DNA of 64,000 bases from the NCBI GenBank assembly GCA_022360815.1, contig JAKSCC010000294.1, forward strand, positions 1 through 64,000. The letters are read 5' to 3'. How positions within the stretch are numbered: position 1 is the stretch's first letter; each line of letters begins with the position of its first letter. The position numbers and the translations under genes are program-made. Of the stretch, positions 47,611 to 57,045 are shown piece after piece. The stretch comes from Desulfobacterales bacterium (GTDB taxonomy: Bacteria; Desulfobacterota; Desulfobacteria; Desulfobacterales; Desulfolunaceae). The notes under the pieces were generated by a model, which saw only the letters and a list, made by a program, of their open reading frames with translations, had not been told where the DNA came from and ran no database searches.

Positions 47611-49707
47611 TCAGGCCACCTTAAAGGTTTCACGCATGCAAAATTCGCTCTGCTTCCCGTTATTCCACTGGGAAACCGGCCTCAGGTACCCAACGACTCG
47701 AGAATAGACTTCGGTTTCCGCACCACAGGTTTCACATGTGGGAACCTCACCGGTGATGTATCCGTGAGATGGGCAAACGCTGAAGGTGGGGGTCAGGGTA
47801 AAGTAGGGCAGGCGGTAAGAACCCGACACCCTTTTCACCAGTGTTTTCACAGCCTCCACATCGGTCACCTCTTCACCTAAGAACATATGAAGCACCGTGC
47901 CTCCGGTGTACTTGGTCTGAAGCTCATCCTGAAGCTCAAGCACCTCAAAAAGATCGCTGCTGTAGTTCACCGGCAGATGGGTGGAGTTGGTGTAGAAAGG
48001 ATCGTCTCCACTCTGGAAGGCGTCTTCGTTGGCGCACGCCGCATCTGGAAAACGCTTCTTGTCCTTCATGGCCAGGCGGTAACCGGTGCCTTCACCCGGA
48101 GTGGCCTCCAGATTGAATATGTCGCCGGTCTCATCCTGAATCTCCTCCAGACGTCCCCTGATATGATCCATCACCTTGATAGCAAAGGCCTGGCCCACCT
48201 CATCTGCAATGCCCTTGCCCATAAAGTTCTGAAGCGCTTCGTGCATGCCAATGATACCGATGGTGGAAAAGTGGTTTTTCCAATAGATACCAAACCGCTC
48301 TTTGATGTCGCGCAGATAAAACTTGGAGTAGGGGTAGAGGTTCTTTTCGGTGAACTCTTCAAGAATCTTACGCTTGATCACCAGGCTCTCTTTGGCCAGG
48401 TTGATCAGCTCGTCCAAGCGGCTTAAGAAAGCCGCTTCGTCTTTGGCTTCCTTGCCGATTCGAGGCAGGTTGATGGTCACCACGCCGATGGAACCGGTCA
48501 GGGGATTGGCACCAAAAAGACCGCCGCCGCGCTTTCGCAGCTCACGGTTGTCCAGGCGCAGACGGCAACACATGGAGCGCGCATCGTCCGGGCTCATGTC
48601 GGAGTTGACGAAGTTGGAGAAGTAGGGGATTCCGTAGCGCCCTGTCATCTTCCAGATCATATCGAGGTTGGGATTGTCCCAATCAAAATCTTCGGTGATG
48701 TTGTAGGTGGGAATGGGAAAGGTGAAGACACGCCCTTTGGCATCCCCTTCCATCATCACCTCAGCAAAGGCGCGGTTTAAGGTGTCCATCTCCTCTTGGA
48801 ACTCGCTGTAGGTCTCCTCACAATCTTCACCGCCAATAATGATGGGGGTGTCCGCCAGGTTTTTGGGAACCACCAGATCCATGGTGATGTTGGTAAAGGG
48901 CGTCTGGAATCCCACACGGGTGGGAATGTTGATGTTAAAAACAAACTCCTGAAGCGCCTGCTTCACCTTGTCGTAAGAGAGTTCATCTTTACGGATAAAA
49001 GGAGCCAAAAGGGTGTCGAAATTGCTGATGGCCTGGGCGCCAGCCGCCTCACCCTGAAGGGTGTAAAAGAAGTTGACAATCTGGCCCAAAGCGGTTCGAA
49101 GGTGCTTGGGAGCCGTGGACTCCACCTTACCGGCCACCCCCTTGAATCCCACGCGCAGAAGATCCTGAAGATCCCAACCCACACAGTAGACAGAGAGAAG
49201 ACTCAAGTCGTGAATATGAAGATCCCCCTCGTTGTGGGCATCCCGGATGGTGCTGGGGTAGATCTTGTTGAGCCAGTACTCGGCGGTAATATCCGAAGAG
49301 ATATAGTTGTTCAGCCCCTGAAGTGAGTAGCTCATGTTGCTGTTCTCTTTGATCTTCCAGTCCAGCTTTCGAATATAATTGTCCATCAGCTCGGTGTTGG
49401 CCTTGATGGTGATGTTTCGAATCTGAGCCCTCTGCTCTCGATAGAGAATATACGCCTTGGCTGTTTTGTAAAAGGGGGAGTCAAGAAGGACACGCTCCAC
49501 AATATCCTGAAGCTCTTCCACCTCGGGCTCGGCTCCCATGCGGAAGCCTCGGGCCATGCTGAGCACCTTCAGCGTGAGCCTGCTTGCATCACGTTCGCTA
49601 AACTCGCCGGTGGCCTTACCCGCCTTGGCGATGGCCGCCGTAATCTTGGAAGAGTCAAATTCAACCACATTGCCGTTTCGTTTTCTGATTCGTTCGAACA
49701 AGAGCAT
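47611..49707 (-). CDS. nrdD: anaerobic (class III) ribonucleoside-triphosphate reductase
   Basis: ATP-cone N-terminus (MLLFERIRKRNGNVVEFDSSKITAAIAKA), Zn-ribbon CPSHGYITGEVPTCETCG, glycyl-radical RVVGYLRPVSQWN. Confidence 0.95.
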   Translation of the reverse strand: MLLFERIRKRNGNVVEFDSSKITAAIAKAGKATGEFSERDASRLTLKVLSMARGFRMGAEPEVEELQDIVERVLLDSPFYKTAKAYILYREQRAQIRNITIKANTELMDNYIRKLDWKIKENSNMSYSLQGLNNYISSDITAEYWLNKIYPSTIRDAHNEGDLHIHDLSLLSVYCVGWDLQDLLRVGFKGVAGKVESTAPKHLRTALGQIVNFFYTLQGEAAGAQAISNFDTLLAPFIRKDELSYDKVKQALQEFVFNINIPTRVGFQTPFTNITMDLVVPKNLADTPIIIGGEDCEETYSEFQEEMDTLNRAFAEVMMEGDAKGRVFTFPIPTYNITEDFDWDNPNLDMIWKMTGRYGIPYFSNFVNSDMSPDDARSMCCRLRLDNRELRKRGGGLFGANPLTGSIGVVTINLPRIGKEAKDEAAFLSRLDELINLAKESLVIKRKILEEFTEKNLYPYSKFYLRDIKERFGIYWKNHFSTIGIIGMHEALQNFMGKGIADEVGQAFAIKVMDHIRGRLEEIQDETGDIFNLEATPGEGTGYRLAMKDKKRFPDAACANEDAFQSGDDPFYTNSTHLPVNYSSDLFEVLELQDELQTKYTGGTVLHMFLGEEVTDVEAVKTLVKRVSGSYRLPYFTLTPTFSVCPSHGYITGEVPTCETCGAETEVYSRVVGYLRPVSQWNNGKQSEFCMRETFKVA

Positions 49708-49993
49708 ACCCCTTAATCTTCGTATAGATTCGCACAGGTTTACACAGACCGTCCCTTTAAAATCCCCTGGAACCATTCGGAAATAACGGTTTAGGCATGT
49801 TGAATATGGACCGCGCTGTCTCTTATCCTGCTTTCCCAGCAAAAAGGCGTTTCCCTGCAAATTACGCACAGGGGTACCCGTGAGAAACGCAGACAGCGTC
49901 TGCCGTCCCATCTGTCAAGACGAGTCTATCTGGTAAAAACTGCTTTCTTTTCTGGATTTAATAACGATGTATAGATTGAAACACCAACCGGTC

Positions 49994-50034
49994 TGCACCC
50001 AAGAATCGGTGCACTCCAGTGGCAGCATTCACTG
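49994..50034 (-). promoter_or_regulatory. double hairpin in the nrdD upstream region
   Basis: Minus strand CAGTG-aatgctgc-CACTG gag TGCACC-gattcttg-GGTGCA. Confidence 0.45.
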
Positions 50035-50049
50035 TCCCCTGTCTTAAGA

Positions 50050-50277
50050 TAAAAACAACAAGGTCACCCCGTATCGGGTTCTTTTGATGGATTCTTTCAC
50101 CCGAGAATCTACGGCCTCCTGCCCCATGCATGGGGTCGAGGCCCCCTCTTTATTTGGTTGAATCCATGTTGGCCCGATGCCTCGACTCGACGTCTTGGTA
50201 AACCTGCCGAGATCGGCAATCGGTATCAGGCTTGAAATCCAAAGGGTGAACGAGACCTCCCGCACACCCCTTGAAGA
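50050..50277 (-). ncRNA. candidate structured small RNA (possibly 6S/SsrS-like)
   Basis: Long-range helices (TGGATT/AATCCA; CCGATtGCC/GGCATCGG; GGCCTC/GAGGCC; CGGG/CCCG, CAAGG/CCTTG), TTGACA at 50307-50312 upstream, U-rich 3' end; no convincing CDS. Confidence 0.4.
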
Positions 50278-50568
50278 TTTGCCAAATTTGCACAATATGT
50301 AGGCCCTGTCAACCCCTCATCCCCATATCTTGTATATTCCCTTCAAGGGACACCAACGGAAAAATCTGGTGAAATTTCAACCCAGTAGACAGCTTGTCAC
50401 ACACATGAACATCATTCACCAACTCGCATTTCCGACGATTTTCTTTAAAATTCCTGCGCACACAAAAATTTGCCCATGCTCCGGCATTCACCTTGTGATA
50501 GGAAGAGAAAATCAGAGAGATGAAAGGGCTTAATGCCCTGCTGGCATACACCCCACACAGGAGATCCC

Positions 50569-50841
50569 ATGAGCAGAGAGATACCCCTTCCCAAAGGCAA
50601 CGGCCTTCACACAGACAAAGAGGGCAAACGCGGAGAAAGTGGGGGTGGGTGGGCTCGATTCATTACCCGGGTTACCGGACTCGTCGCCCTTGGCCTGGGT
50701 GTTTTTGCAGGAGTGGGTATGGAGGTCTGCCTCAAAGAGGAGATGTGGACGCGACACATCTGGCTCCCTTCCCTGCTTATCATTTTTGCCGCCATTCTTT
50801 TGGCAGCGTGCCTCCTTCAAGCCATAAAACGCCGGCTCTGA
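50569..50841 (+). CDS. small membrane protein, two predicted TM helices
   Basis: Start at 50569 (MSREIPLPKGNG); hydrophobic FITRVTGLVALGLGVFAGVGM and LPSLLIIFAAILLAACLL. Confidence 0.5.
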   Translation: MSREIPLPKGNGLHTDKEGKRGESGGGWARFITRVTGLVALGLGVFAGVGMEVCLKEEMWTRHIWLPSLLIIFAAILLAACLLQAIKRRL

Positions 50842-50861
50842 TTCAGCCAAGGTGCTCCCCT

Positions 50862-51443
50862 CTACGGCATAAGAAGAAGCTCCGTAAAATAGTGAAGAAT
50901 CCGGGCCGTGGCTCCCCAGACCACGACATCTTCAACCGGATAGAGAAGTTCTTCCCAACCGGGTGTCCGTCCGGAAAACCCCTTTTCAAGGTGGGTGGTC
51001 ACAACACGCTCAAGGGGAATCTCCAAAATTCTGGAGATCTCTGAGGTATCAAAACAGACCGATGCCATTTCACCGTTCCAGATGCCAAAAAACACCTCTA
51101 TTTCTGTGTTGTTGATGGTCTGAAAATGGCCCATAGATCCAATGCACTCCACCTCGGAAGCATCAATGCCGGTCTCTTCGCTCAACTCCCTAAAAGCCGT
51201 GAATTCAGGAGAAACATCTTCCGGATCTTGGTGGCCACCGGGAAATGCCACCTGATTGGCCCAAGGGTATCCCTCATTATCGGCTTTCTGAATGGCAAAA
51301 AACGCGGGACGGGTTTCAGGGGTCCGTAGAAGCATAAAAACCGATGCTTTTTTCAAGTGATCCCCTGCAGAGGCGGGATGGGTCGTCGTAAGGATAATGT
51401 CACGGGCGACGGACACATCAAATGAAGGCGTCGATGTCATCAA
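50862..51443 (-). CDS. NUDIX hydrolase, CoA pyrophosphatase-like
   Basis: VAFPGGHQDPEDVSPEFTAFRELSEETGI Nudix box. Confidence 0.92.
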   Translation of the reverse strand: MMTSTPSFDVSVARDIILTTTHPASAGDHLKKASVFMLLRTPETRPAFFAIQKADNEGYPWANQVAFPGGHQDPEDVSPEFTAFRELSEETGIDASEVECIGSMGHFQTINNTEIEVFFGIWNGEMASVCFDTSEISRILEIPLERVVTTHLEKGFSGRTPGWEELLYPVEDVVVWGATARILHYFTELLLMP

Positions 51444-51622
51444 AAGGGTCTCCTAAACGATGATGACCCAAAAGTCAAAGACACAAAACCATAAGCAGGT
51501 GGAAAAACTCAGGTGAGACGGCGTAAGTGAGAGACAGACTTTTTTATAGAGCCATCAAAAAATAAACGAAACACTGGACCAGCCTCAATACGGGATACGG
51601 GTCTTCCAGTGCAAAGCGTTTT

Positions 51623-52060
51623 CTATTTTTTATATTTCTCTTTCTGAATAAACTCCAAGATTTTCAAAAACTGTTTGGTGTCAAGGTACCCGGGCTGGGT
51701 TCCGATAGTGCTGCCGTCACTCTCCAAAAAGAGGTGGGTGGGAAGTCCTCTCACTTTGTACTTGTTTGCAATTGTGGCCTCTTTTTCTGTGTCCACGGTG
51801 ACTGCAATAAAATGTGTATTGAGATAGCGAATCACCTTCTTGTTCACAAAGGTCTCCTTGGCCATCTTGGCGCAATAGACACACCAATCTGCATGAAAAT
51901 TCACATAGACTTTCTTTCCGGTCTCTGCAGCCAGGGCCACCCCTTCTTTGTAGTTTTTCCAGGCAATACCACCGGAGCCTGTCTCCAGAGCATAAGCTGG
52001 AAGGGCCGTGCACAGGGCAATAATCAGAGCAGCCGCAGCTGCGGTGAAGGTCTTGAACAT
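51623..52060 (-). CDS. exported thioredoxin-family protein
   Basis: Signal peptide; VYVNFHADWCVYCAKMAKETF; VRGLPTHLFLESDG. Confidence 0.9.
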   Translation of the reverse strand: MFKTFTAAAAALIIALCTALPAYALETGSGGIAWKNYKEGVALAAETGKKVYVNFHADWCVYCAKMAKETFVNKKVIRYLNTHFIAVTVDTEKEATIANKYKVRGLPTHLFLESDGSTIGTQPGYLDTKQFLKILEFIQKEKYKK

Positions 52061-52121
52061 GGTCTCCTCCAGTCCGTCATTTCTGTTTAACGTCATGATT
52101 TAATGGTTTCACAAAGAGTCC

Positions 52122-52204
52122 GTCTGCATCACAGCGCCCCATCCACTTGGAATGCCTGTTTCCTCACATGATGCCATGGGCACCCACTCGAAGTGTCGCC
52201 TTTT
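52122..52204 (-). ncRNA. candidate structured leader element, copy B
   Basis: Shares ordered blocks with copy A (GGCGACmCyTCGA, TGGCATCATG, TCCAA, TGCAGAC) and comparable hairpins; 61 nt upstream of the thioredoxin start. Confidence 0.45.
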
Positions 52205-52904
52205 AAAAGGTGGCCAGTGTGTTAAGACGTCCGGTGAGCAGAAGCCCGCCCAGAACGATTAGAAGCACACCTGCCACCTTGTTGATATAGGGAAGCACCT
52301 GCCGCGCCTTTTTTAAGAAGGAGAGCATGGTATGGATAAACACAGATATCACCAGAAAAGGAAGGGCAAGACCCAAGGAGTAGATCGACAAAAGGCCGAC
52401 CCCCTGAATCACTGTCTCCTGATTGCTTGCCAAAACCAGAATAGATCCCAGCATTGGGCCAATGCAGGGGCTCCACCCTGCGCCAAAGGCCATCCCCACA
52501 AAAAAGACCCCAAAAAGGTGAAGAGGCTTTCGTTTCACGACCACCCTCTTTTCAAACTCAAGGCCGGGGATCTTAAGCCATCCCAAAAAATGGAGGCCAA
52601 AGAGGATCACCAAAACGCCTCCCCCCATACGCAGCCACTCTTTGGCGCTGTTCAAAAGAGAGCCCAGCGAGGAGGCTGCCGCCCCCAAAAGAATAAAGAC
52701 CACGGAAAACCCAAGGACATAGGCCAGAGTGGAAAAAATCACCCGTTTTCGAATGGCGGCTCCGCCGCCATCCAACTCTTCCAGAGAAAAGCCGGTAATA
52801 AAGGTAAAATAGGCCGGCACCAAGGGCAGCACACACGGAGATAAAAACGAAAGAAGCCCCGCTACAAAAGCGGCACCCCAGCTCACTGTCATAAAACCGC
52901 TCAT
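52203..52904 (-). CDS. cytochrome c biogenesis / thiol-disulfide transporter CcdA family
   Basis: GLLSFLSPCVLPLVPAYFTFITG; GWSPCIGPMLGSIL; six hydrophobic segments. Confidence 0.9.
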   Translation of the reverse strand: MSGFMTVSWGAAFVAGLLSFLSPCVLPLVPAYFTFITGFSLEELDGGGAAIRKRVIFSTLAYVLGFSVVFILLGAAASSLGSLLNSAKEWLRMGGGVLVILFGLHFLGWLKIPGLEFEKRVVVKRKPLHLFGVFFVGMAFGAGWSPCIGPMLGSILVLASNQETVIQGVGLLSIYSLGLALPFLVISVFIHTMLSFLKKARQVLPYINKVAGVLLIVLGGLLLTGRLNTLATF

Positions 52905-53295
52905 AAGAGACAACCTCTCTTCGCCTAGCGTGGGCTCTGGTGGCATCACAAAAATTCAGAGTGCCTCATTTTTATTACACACATGCAGACCTTGCAGAAA
53001 AAAAAGGCGGGATAAAATCTCCCGCTCTTGCCTTACCTGCCGTATCAAAGTCACAACTGTGCCGAAATTATAGGGCAGTTCCCTTGCAAAGGCAAAGAAA
53101 AAGCTTGCAAAAGCCGCTTCCTCGGCCCCTGGTGTTCCCTTAAAAAGACCCCTTTAAATTTTTAAAAAATAATTGCCCCCACAAAAAAAAGATAAGCAAT
53201 CCAGCCCCACCTGCCGATAAGAGTCACAAACAATAAAAGAACATGCTCAACCGAATTTGGCAGCGACAGAACCAATGGGCTGGAGGTATACACCC

Positions 53296-56200
53296 ATGAT
53301 TTTTGAAGATGATGACACCTTGCGAATGTATGTGGACGAGTCCCTTGAACACCTCTCCGACATTGAAAGCGATCTGCTTGCCATTGAGGAGGCGGGCCTT
53401 GAAAACGGAGAAGATCTTATCAACAACGTGTTCAGGGCAGCCCACTCCATCAAGGGAGGCGCAGGCTTCATGGGACTCACCACGGTCAAGGAACTTTCCC
53501 ATAATTTGGAAAATGCCCTGAACATGATGCGTGCCGGCGACTTGGCCCCTTCTCCAGCGGTGATTTCCACCCTCCTTAAGGCGTTTGATAAACTCACCGA
53601 CTTGGTCAACAACATCGAAACCAGCAACGACCAAGAGATCAGCAGCTTCGTCGACGCCCTTGTGGCCATCGACAGCCTTCCAGAGGGGGCCTCAGAAACC
53701 GAGGAGACCGAAACACCTGCCACCGTCTCCATGAACCCGGTCCAAGAGTTCAACATGGACCCAAGCGAACTCACCAAGCTTCTGCGCCAGGGAAAATATA
53801 TCTACCGTCTCACCTATGACATTGGAAAAGACATCCACTCCAAAGGCAAGGTGGTCAATGAAGTGCTGGAAGCCCTTTCTGGCAGCGGCATGGTTCTTCG
53901 CACCACCGACCTCACCCCGGCTCCAAACTCAGACGGTTCGCGCCTCTGCCACCTCCTTTTTGCATCCATCATTGAGCCGGACATCGCGCCCCTTCTGGCC
54001 GAGCTTCCAGACGATGCGGTGGAAGATTTAACCCCACAGCTTTCATGCGCCTACGCCCTGGAGGCTCCGATGGAGCTCCCCCCCGCTTCTGTAGAGATCC
54101 AAGAGGTGCCCCCTGCCTCCAAAGCCCCGGTGGCAAAACAGACAGACCCCGAACCCCGAGAGACAGAGATCGAGCCCAAGGCCGCCGGGGGCAAATCCCA
54201 GACATCCATCCGTGTCAACCTTGAGCTTTTAGACACCCTCATGACCCTTGCTGGTGAACTGGTTCTCAGCCGAAACCAACTCATGCAGGGCATCACCGGA
54301 AACAACACACGGGCTGTGGAGACCTCGGGTCAGCGTATCGACATGATCACCTCAGAGCTTCAAGAGGCCATCATGCGTACCCGCATGCAACCCATCAGCA
54401 ATATCTTCAACAAATTCACGCGCGTTGTCAGAGATTTGGCCCAAACCCTATCCAAACAAGTGGATCTGGTTATTGAGGGCAAAGATGTGGAGCTCGACAA
54501 AACCATTATTGAGGCCATCAACGACCCCCTCACCCACTTGGTGAGAAACGCGGTGGACCATGGCATTGAATCCCCTGATGATCGAAGCCGTGTAGGGAAA
54601 AATCCCACGGGTCGTATCTTCCTCAAGGCATTCCACGAAGCCGGCCAGGTTAACATTGAAATCAGTGATGACGGCGCTGGCATCGACGGCAATGCCGTGG
54701 CAAACGCCGCTGTCCGCAAAGGCCTTGTTAGCGAAACCGATGCTGCGGCCATGGGTGAGAAAGAGAAAGTGGGCCTCATCTTCACCCCAGGATTCTCCAC
54801 AGCGCGTCAGGTGACCGATGTCTCTGGCCGTGGCGTGGGCATGGATGTGGTGAAGACCAACCTCGACAAACTGGGTGGCATCATCGACATCCACTCCCGG
54901 CCGGGCAAGGGAACCACCATTTTAATCAAGCTCCCTCTGACCCTTGCCATCATTCCCAGCCAAATCGTCTCAGTGGAAAGCGAGCGCTACGCCATTCCCC
55001 AGGTCAACCTTGACGAGCTGCTGCGTATTCCGGCCGCCCAGGTTAAAGAACGCATCGAAAAAGTGGGGAATGCCGATGTGGTTCGGCTGCGGGGGGCACT
55101 TCTCCCCCTTTTGCGCCTCACCGACCTTCTGGATATTGAACCCACCTTTGTCCACCCGGTGGATGGAAAAGTTCACCCAGACAAACGCCAAACTCTGGCA
55201 GACCGAAGACAGAAGCCACCTGAAAGCCTGCCTGAAGAGGCCAAAGAGATGAGAAAAGGAACCTCAGAACGCAGGTTCCACTCCAATAACGCCATCAACA
55301 TTGCTGTGGTTTCTGCTGGAAACTTCAAGTACGGTTTGGTGGTGGACGAGCTGAGGGACTCCGAAGAGATCGTGGTCAAACCCCTTGGTCGTCACTTAAG
55401 CCGGTGCAACGGATATGCCGGTGCCACCATCATGGGGGACGGTCGAGTGGCTCTTATTCTTGATGTGGCTTCCCTGGCCAAAATAGGTTCCTTAAACGAA
55501 ACCTCCATGAAAACCCTCACAGTCGCCCAAAAAGAGGCCCGGCAAGACCACACCAACGCCGGTGTGGATCGTACGGCGCTTCTCACCTTCAAAAGCGGCA
55601 AAAACGAACACTTTGCAGCCCCTTTAAGCCTGGTGGAACGCATTGAACGTATCAAAGCGACAGATATTGAAGAGGTGGGCGGTCGCCGAGTGATTCAATA
55701 CCGTGGCGGCACCCTTCCCTTAAACGAAATTTCCGAAGTGGCCAATGTCTCACCGGTACCCCAGGACGCCCAATACGAAGTGGTGGTCTTTCGGGTGGGA
55801 GGACGGGAGACCGGTCTTCTGGTCACCCCACCGGTGGATGCGGTTGAGGTGGATCTCAATGTGGATGCCTCCACCCTCAAGCAGCCCGGCATCATGGGTT
55901 CTCTCATTGTGGACGGCCACACCACCTTGATGGTGGATATCTTTGAAATTGTTAAAACCGTCAATCCCACTTGGTTTGATGAGCTTCGAGAAACCGGGCC
56001 GGTGGATGGCGATGAGAAGCAGGACGTGCGTATTCTCTTTGCCGAGGACTCTGCTTTTTTTAGAAACCAGGTCTCGGACTTTTTAAGGGAAGAGGGCTTT
56101 GTGGTCACCACAGCCGAAGACGGGGCAGAGGCCTGGGAGACCCTGGAGACTTTAGGCTCCGAAGCCTTTACCGTGATTCTCACCGACCTTGAAATGCCAA

Positions 56201-56391
56201 AGCTCGATGGTTTTCAGCTCACCGAACGTATCAAACAGTCGAAGACCTACGGCCACATGCCTGTGGTGGCCCTCACCTCCCTTGCCAGCGAACGCGATAT
56301 CATGCATGGCAAAGAGGCCGGCATCGACAGCTATCAGATCAAACTCGACAGAGAGAAGCTCGTTCAGGTGGTCCGAGAATACACCCTCTAA
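53296..56391 (+). CDS. cheA: chemotaxis-type hybrid histidine kinase CheA with HPt, CheW-like domain(s) and C-terminal receiver
   Basis: HPt FRAAHSIKGGAGFMGL, HATPase LVRNAVDHGIESPDDR / GRGVGMDVVKTNLDKLGG, CheW-like region, REC FAEDSAFFRNQV...LTDLEMPKLDG. Confidence 0.92.
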   Translation: MIFEDDDTLRMYVDESLEHLSDIESDLLAIEEAGLENGEDLINNVFRAAHSIKGGAGFMGLTTVKELSHNLENALNMMRAGDLAPSPAVISTLLKAFDKLTDLVNNIETSNDQEISSFVDALVAIDSLPEGASETEETETPATVSMNPVQEFNMDPSELTKLLRQGKYIYRLTYDIGKDIHSKGKVVNEVLEALSGSGMVLRTTDLTPAPNSDGSRLCHLLFASIIEPDIAPLLAELPDDAVEDLTPQLSCAYALEAPMELPPASVEIQEVPPASKAPVAKQTDPEPRETEIEPKAAGGKSQTSIRVNLELLDTLMTLAGELVLSRNQLMQGITGNNTRAVETSGQRIDMITSELQEAIMRTRMQPISNIFNKFTRVVRDLAQTLSKQVDLVIEGKDVELDKTIIEAINDPLTHLVRNAVDHGIESPDDRSRVGKNPTGRIFLKAFHEAGQVNIEISDDGAGIDGNAVANAAVRKGLVSETDAAAMGEKEKVGLIFTPGFSTARQVTDVSGRGVGMDVVKTNLDKLGGIIDIHSRPGKGTTILIKLPLTLAIIPSQIVSVESERYAIPQVNLDELLRIPAAQVKERIEKVGNADVVRLRGALLPLLRLTDLLDIEPTFVHPVDGKVHPDKRQTLADRRQKPPESLPEEAKEMRKGTSERRFHSNNAINIAVVSAGNFKYGLVVDELRDSEEIVVKPLGRHLSRCNGYAGATIMGDGRVALILDVASLAKIGSLNETSMKTLTVAQKEARQDHTNAGVDRTALLTFKSGKNEHFAAPLSLVERIERIKATDIEEVGGRRVIQYRGGTLPLNEISEVANVSPVPQDAQYEVVVFRVGGRETGLLVTPPVDAVEVDLNVDASTLKQPGIMGSLIVDGHTTLMVDIFEIVKTVNPTWFDELRETGPVDGDEKQDVRILFAEDSAFFRNQVSDFLREEGFVVTTAEDGAEAWETLETLGSEAFTVILTDLEMPKLDGFQLTERIKQSKTYGHMPVVALTSLASERDIMHGKEAGIDSYQIKLDREKLVQVVREYTL

Positions 56392-56433
56392 TCGAAAAAC
56401 GGATCCCTTGAATCGAATCGCAGGAGATGCATC

Positions 56434-56889
56434 ATGAACCAAAGCAGCCAAAAAACGACAACAGGATCCATGCTGGAGCTGGCCACCTTCTCCGTCGGAG
56501 AAGCCCAATGCGGCATCGACATCCTTAAAATACAAGAGATCAACAAACAGACCCAGGTGACTTCCGTCCCCCAGGCTCCCGACTATGTGGTGGGTGTCCT
56601 CAACTTAAGGGGCCGTATCGTCACCGTCATCGACCTGGGTCTCAAAACCGGTCTCTCCCCCATCACTCGGGATAAAGACAACCGAAACATCATCGTTGAC
56701 TCCATGGGCGAACACATCGGCCTTCTGGTGGATCGTATCAGCGATGTCATGAGCGCCGATCCGGCCCACGTGGAGCCCCCTCCCGCCAACCTTGGAGGCA
56801 TTGAGGGAAGCTACTTTGAAGGCGTGGTAAAAACCGACTCTGGTCTTATCGGAGTCCTGGATATTGAACGAGTTCTGGCCGAAGCCTGA
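56434..56889 (+). CDS. cheW: chemotaxis coupling protein CheW
   Basis: FSVGEAQCGIDILKIQEINK, APDYVVGVLNLRGRIVTVIDLG. Confidence 0.93.
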   Translation: MNQSSQKTTTGSMLELATFSVGEAQCGIDILKIQEINKQTQVTSVPQAPDYVVGVLNLRGRIVTVIDLGLKTGLSPITRDKDNRNIIVDSMGEHIGLLVDRISDVMSADPAHVEPPPANLGGIEGSYFEGVVKTDSGLIGVLDIERVLAEA

Positions 56890-57045
56890 TTCGTTTCCGC
56901 GGTTTCGTGTGCCATGTCCCCTCTTTTGAAGCATTGAAAAGTCGGTGCGCTGTGATGATCTCATTCATGGGCAAACCGGCTTTTTATATGCTCAGCACCG
57001 GCTGTGGATTACTGTACTTCCTAACGAAAAATTCTGGAGAGCCTC

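Noticed and set aside
50017-50023. GCCACTG (minus strand), the B12-box core, upstream of nrdD
   Set aside because: No surrounding cobalamin-riboswitch core (no AAxxGGGAA or GCCCCCGCAAC-like blocks), and class III RNR is not B12 dependent; part of a simple hairpin.
50044-50295. 83-aa minus-strand ORF across the ncRNA candidate
   Set aside because: No family motif and dense RNA-type inverted repeats in the same interval.
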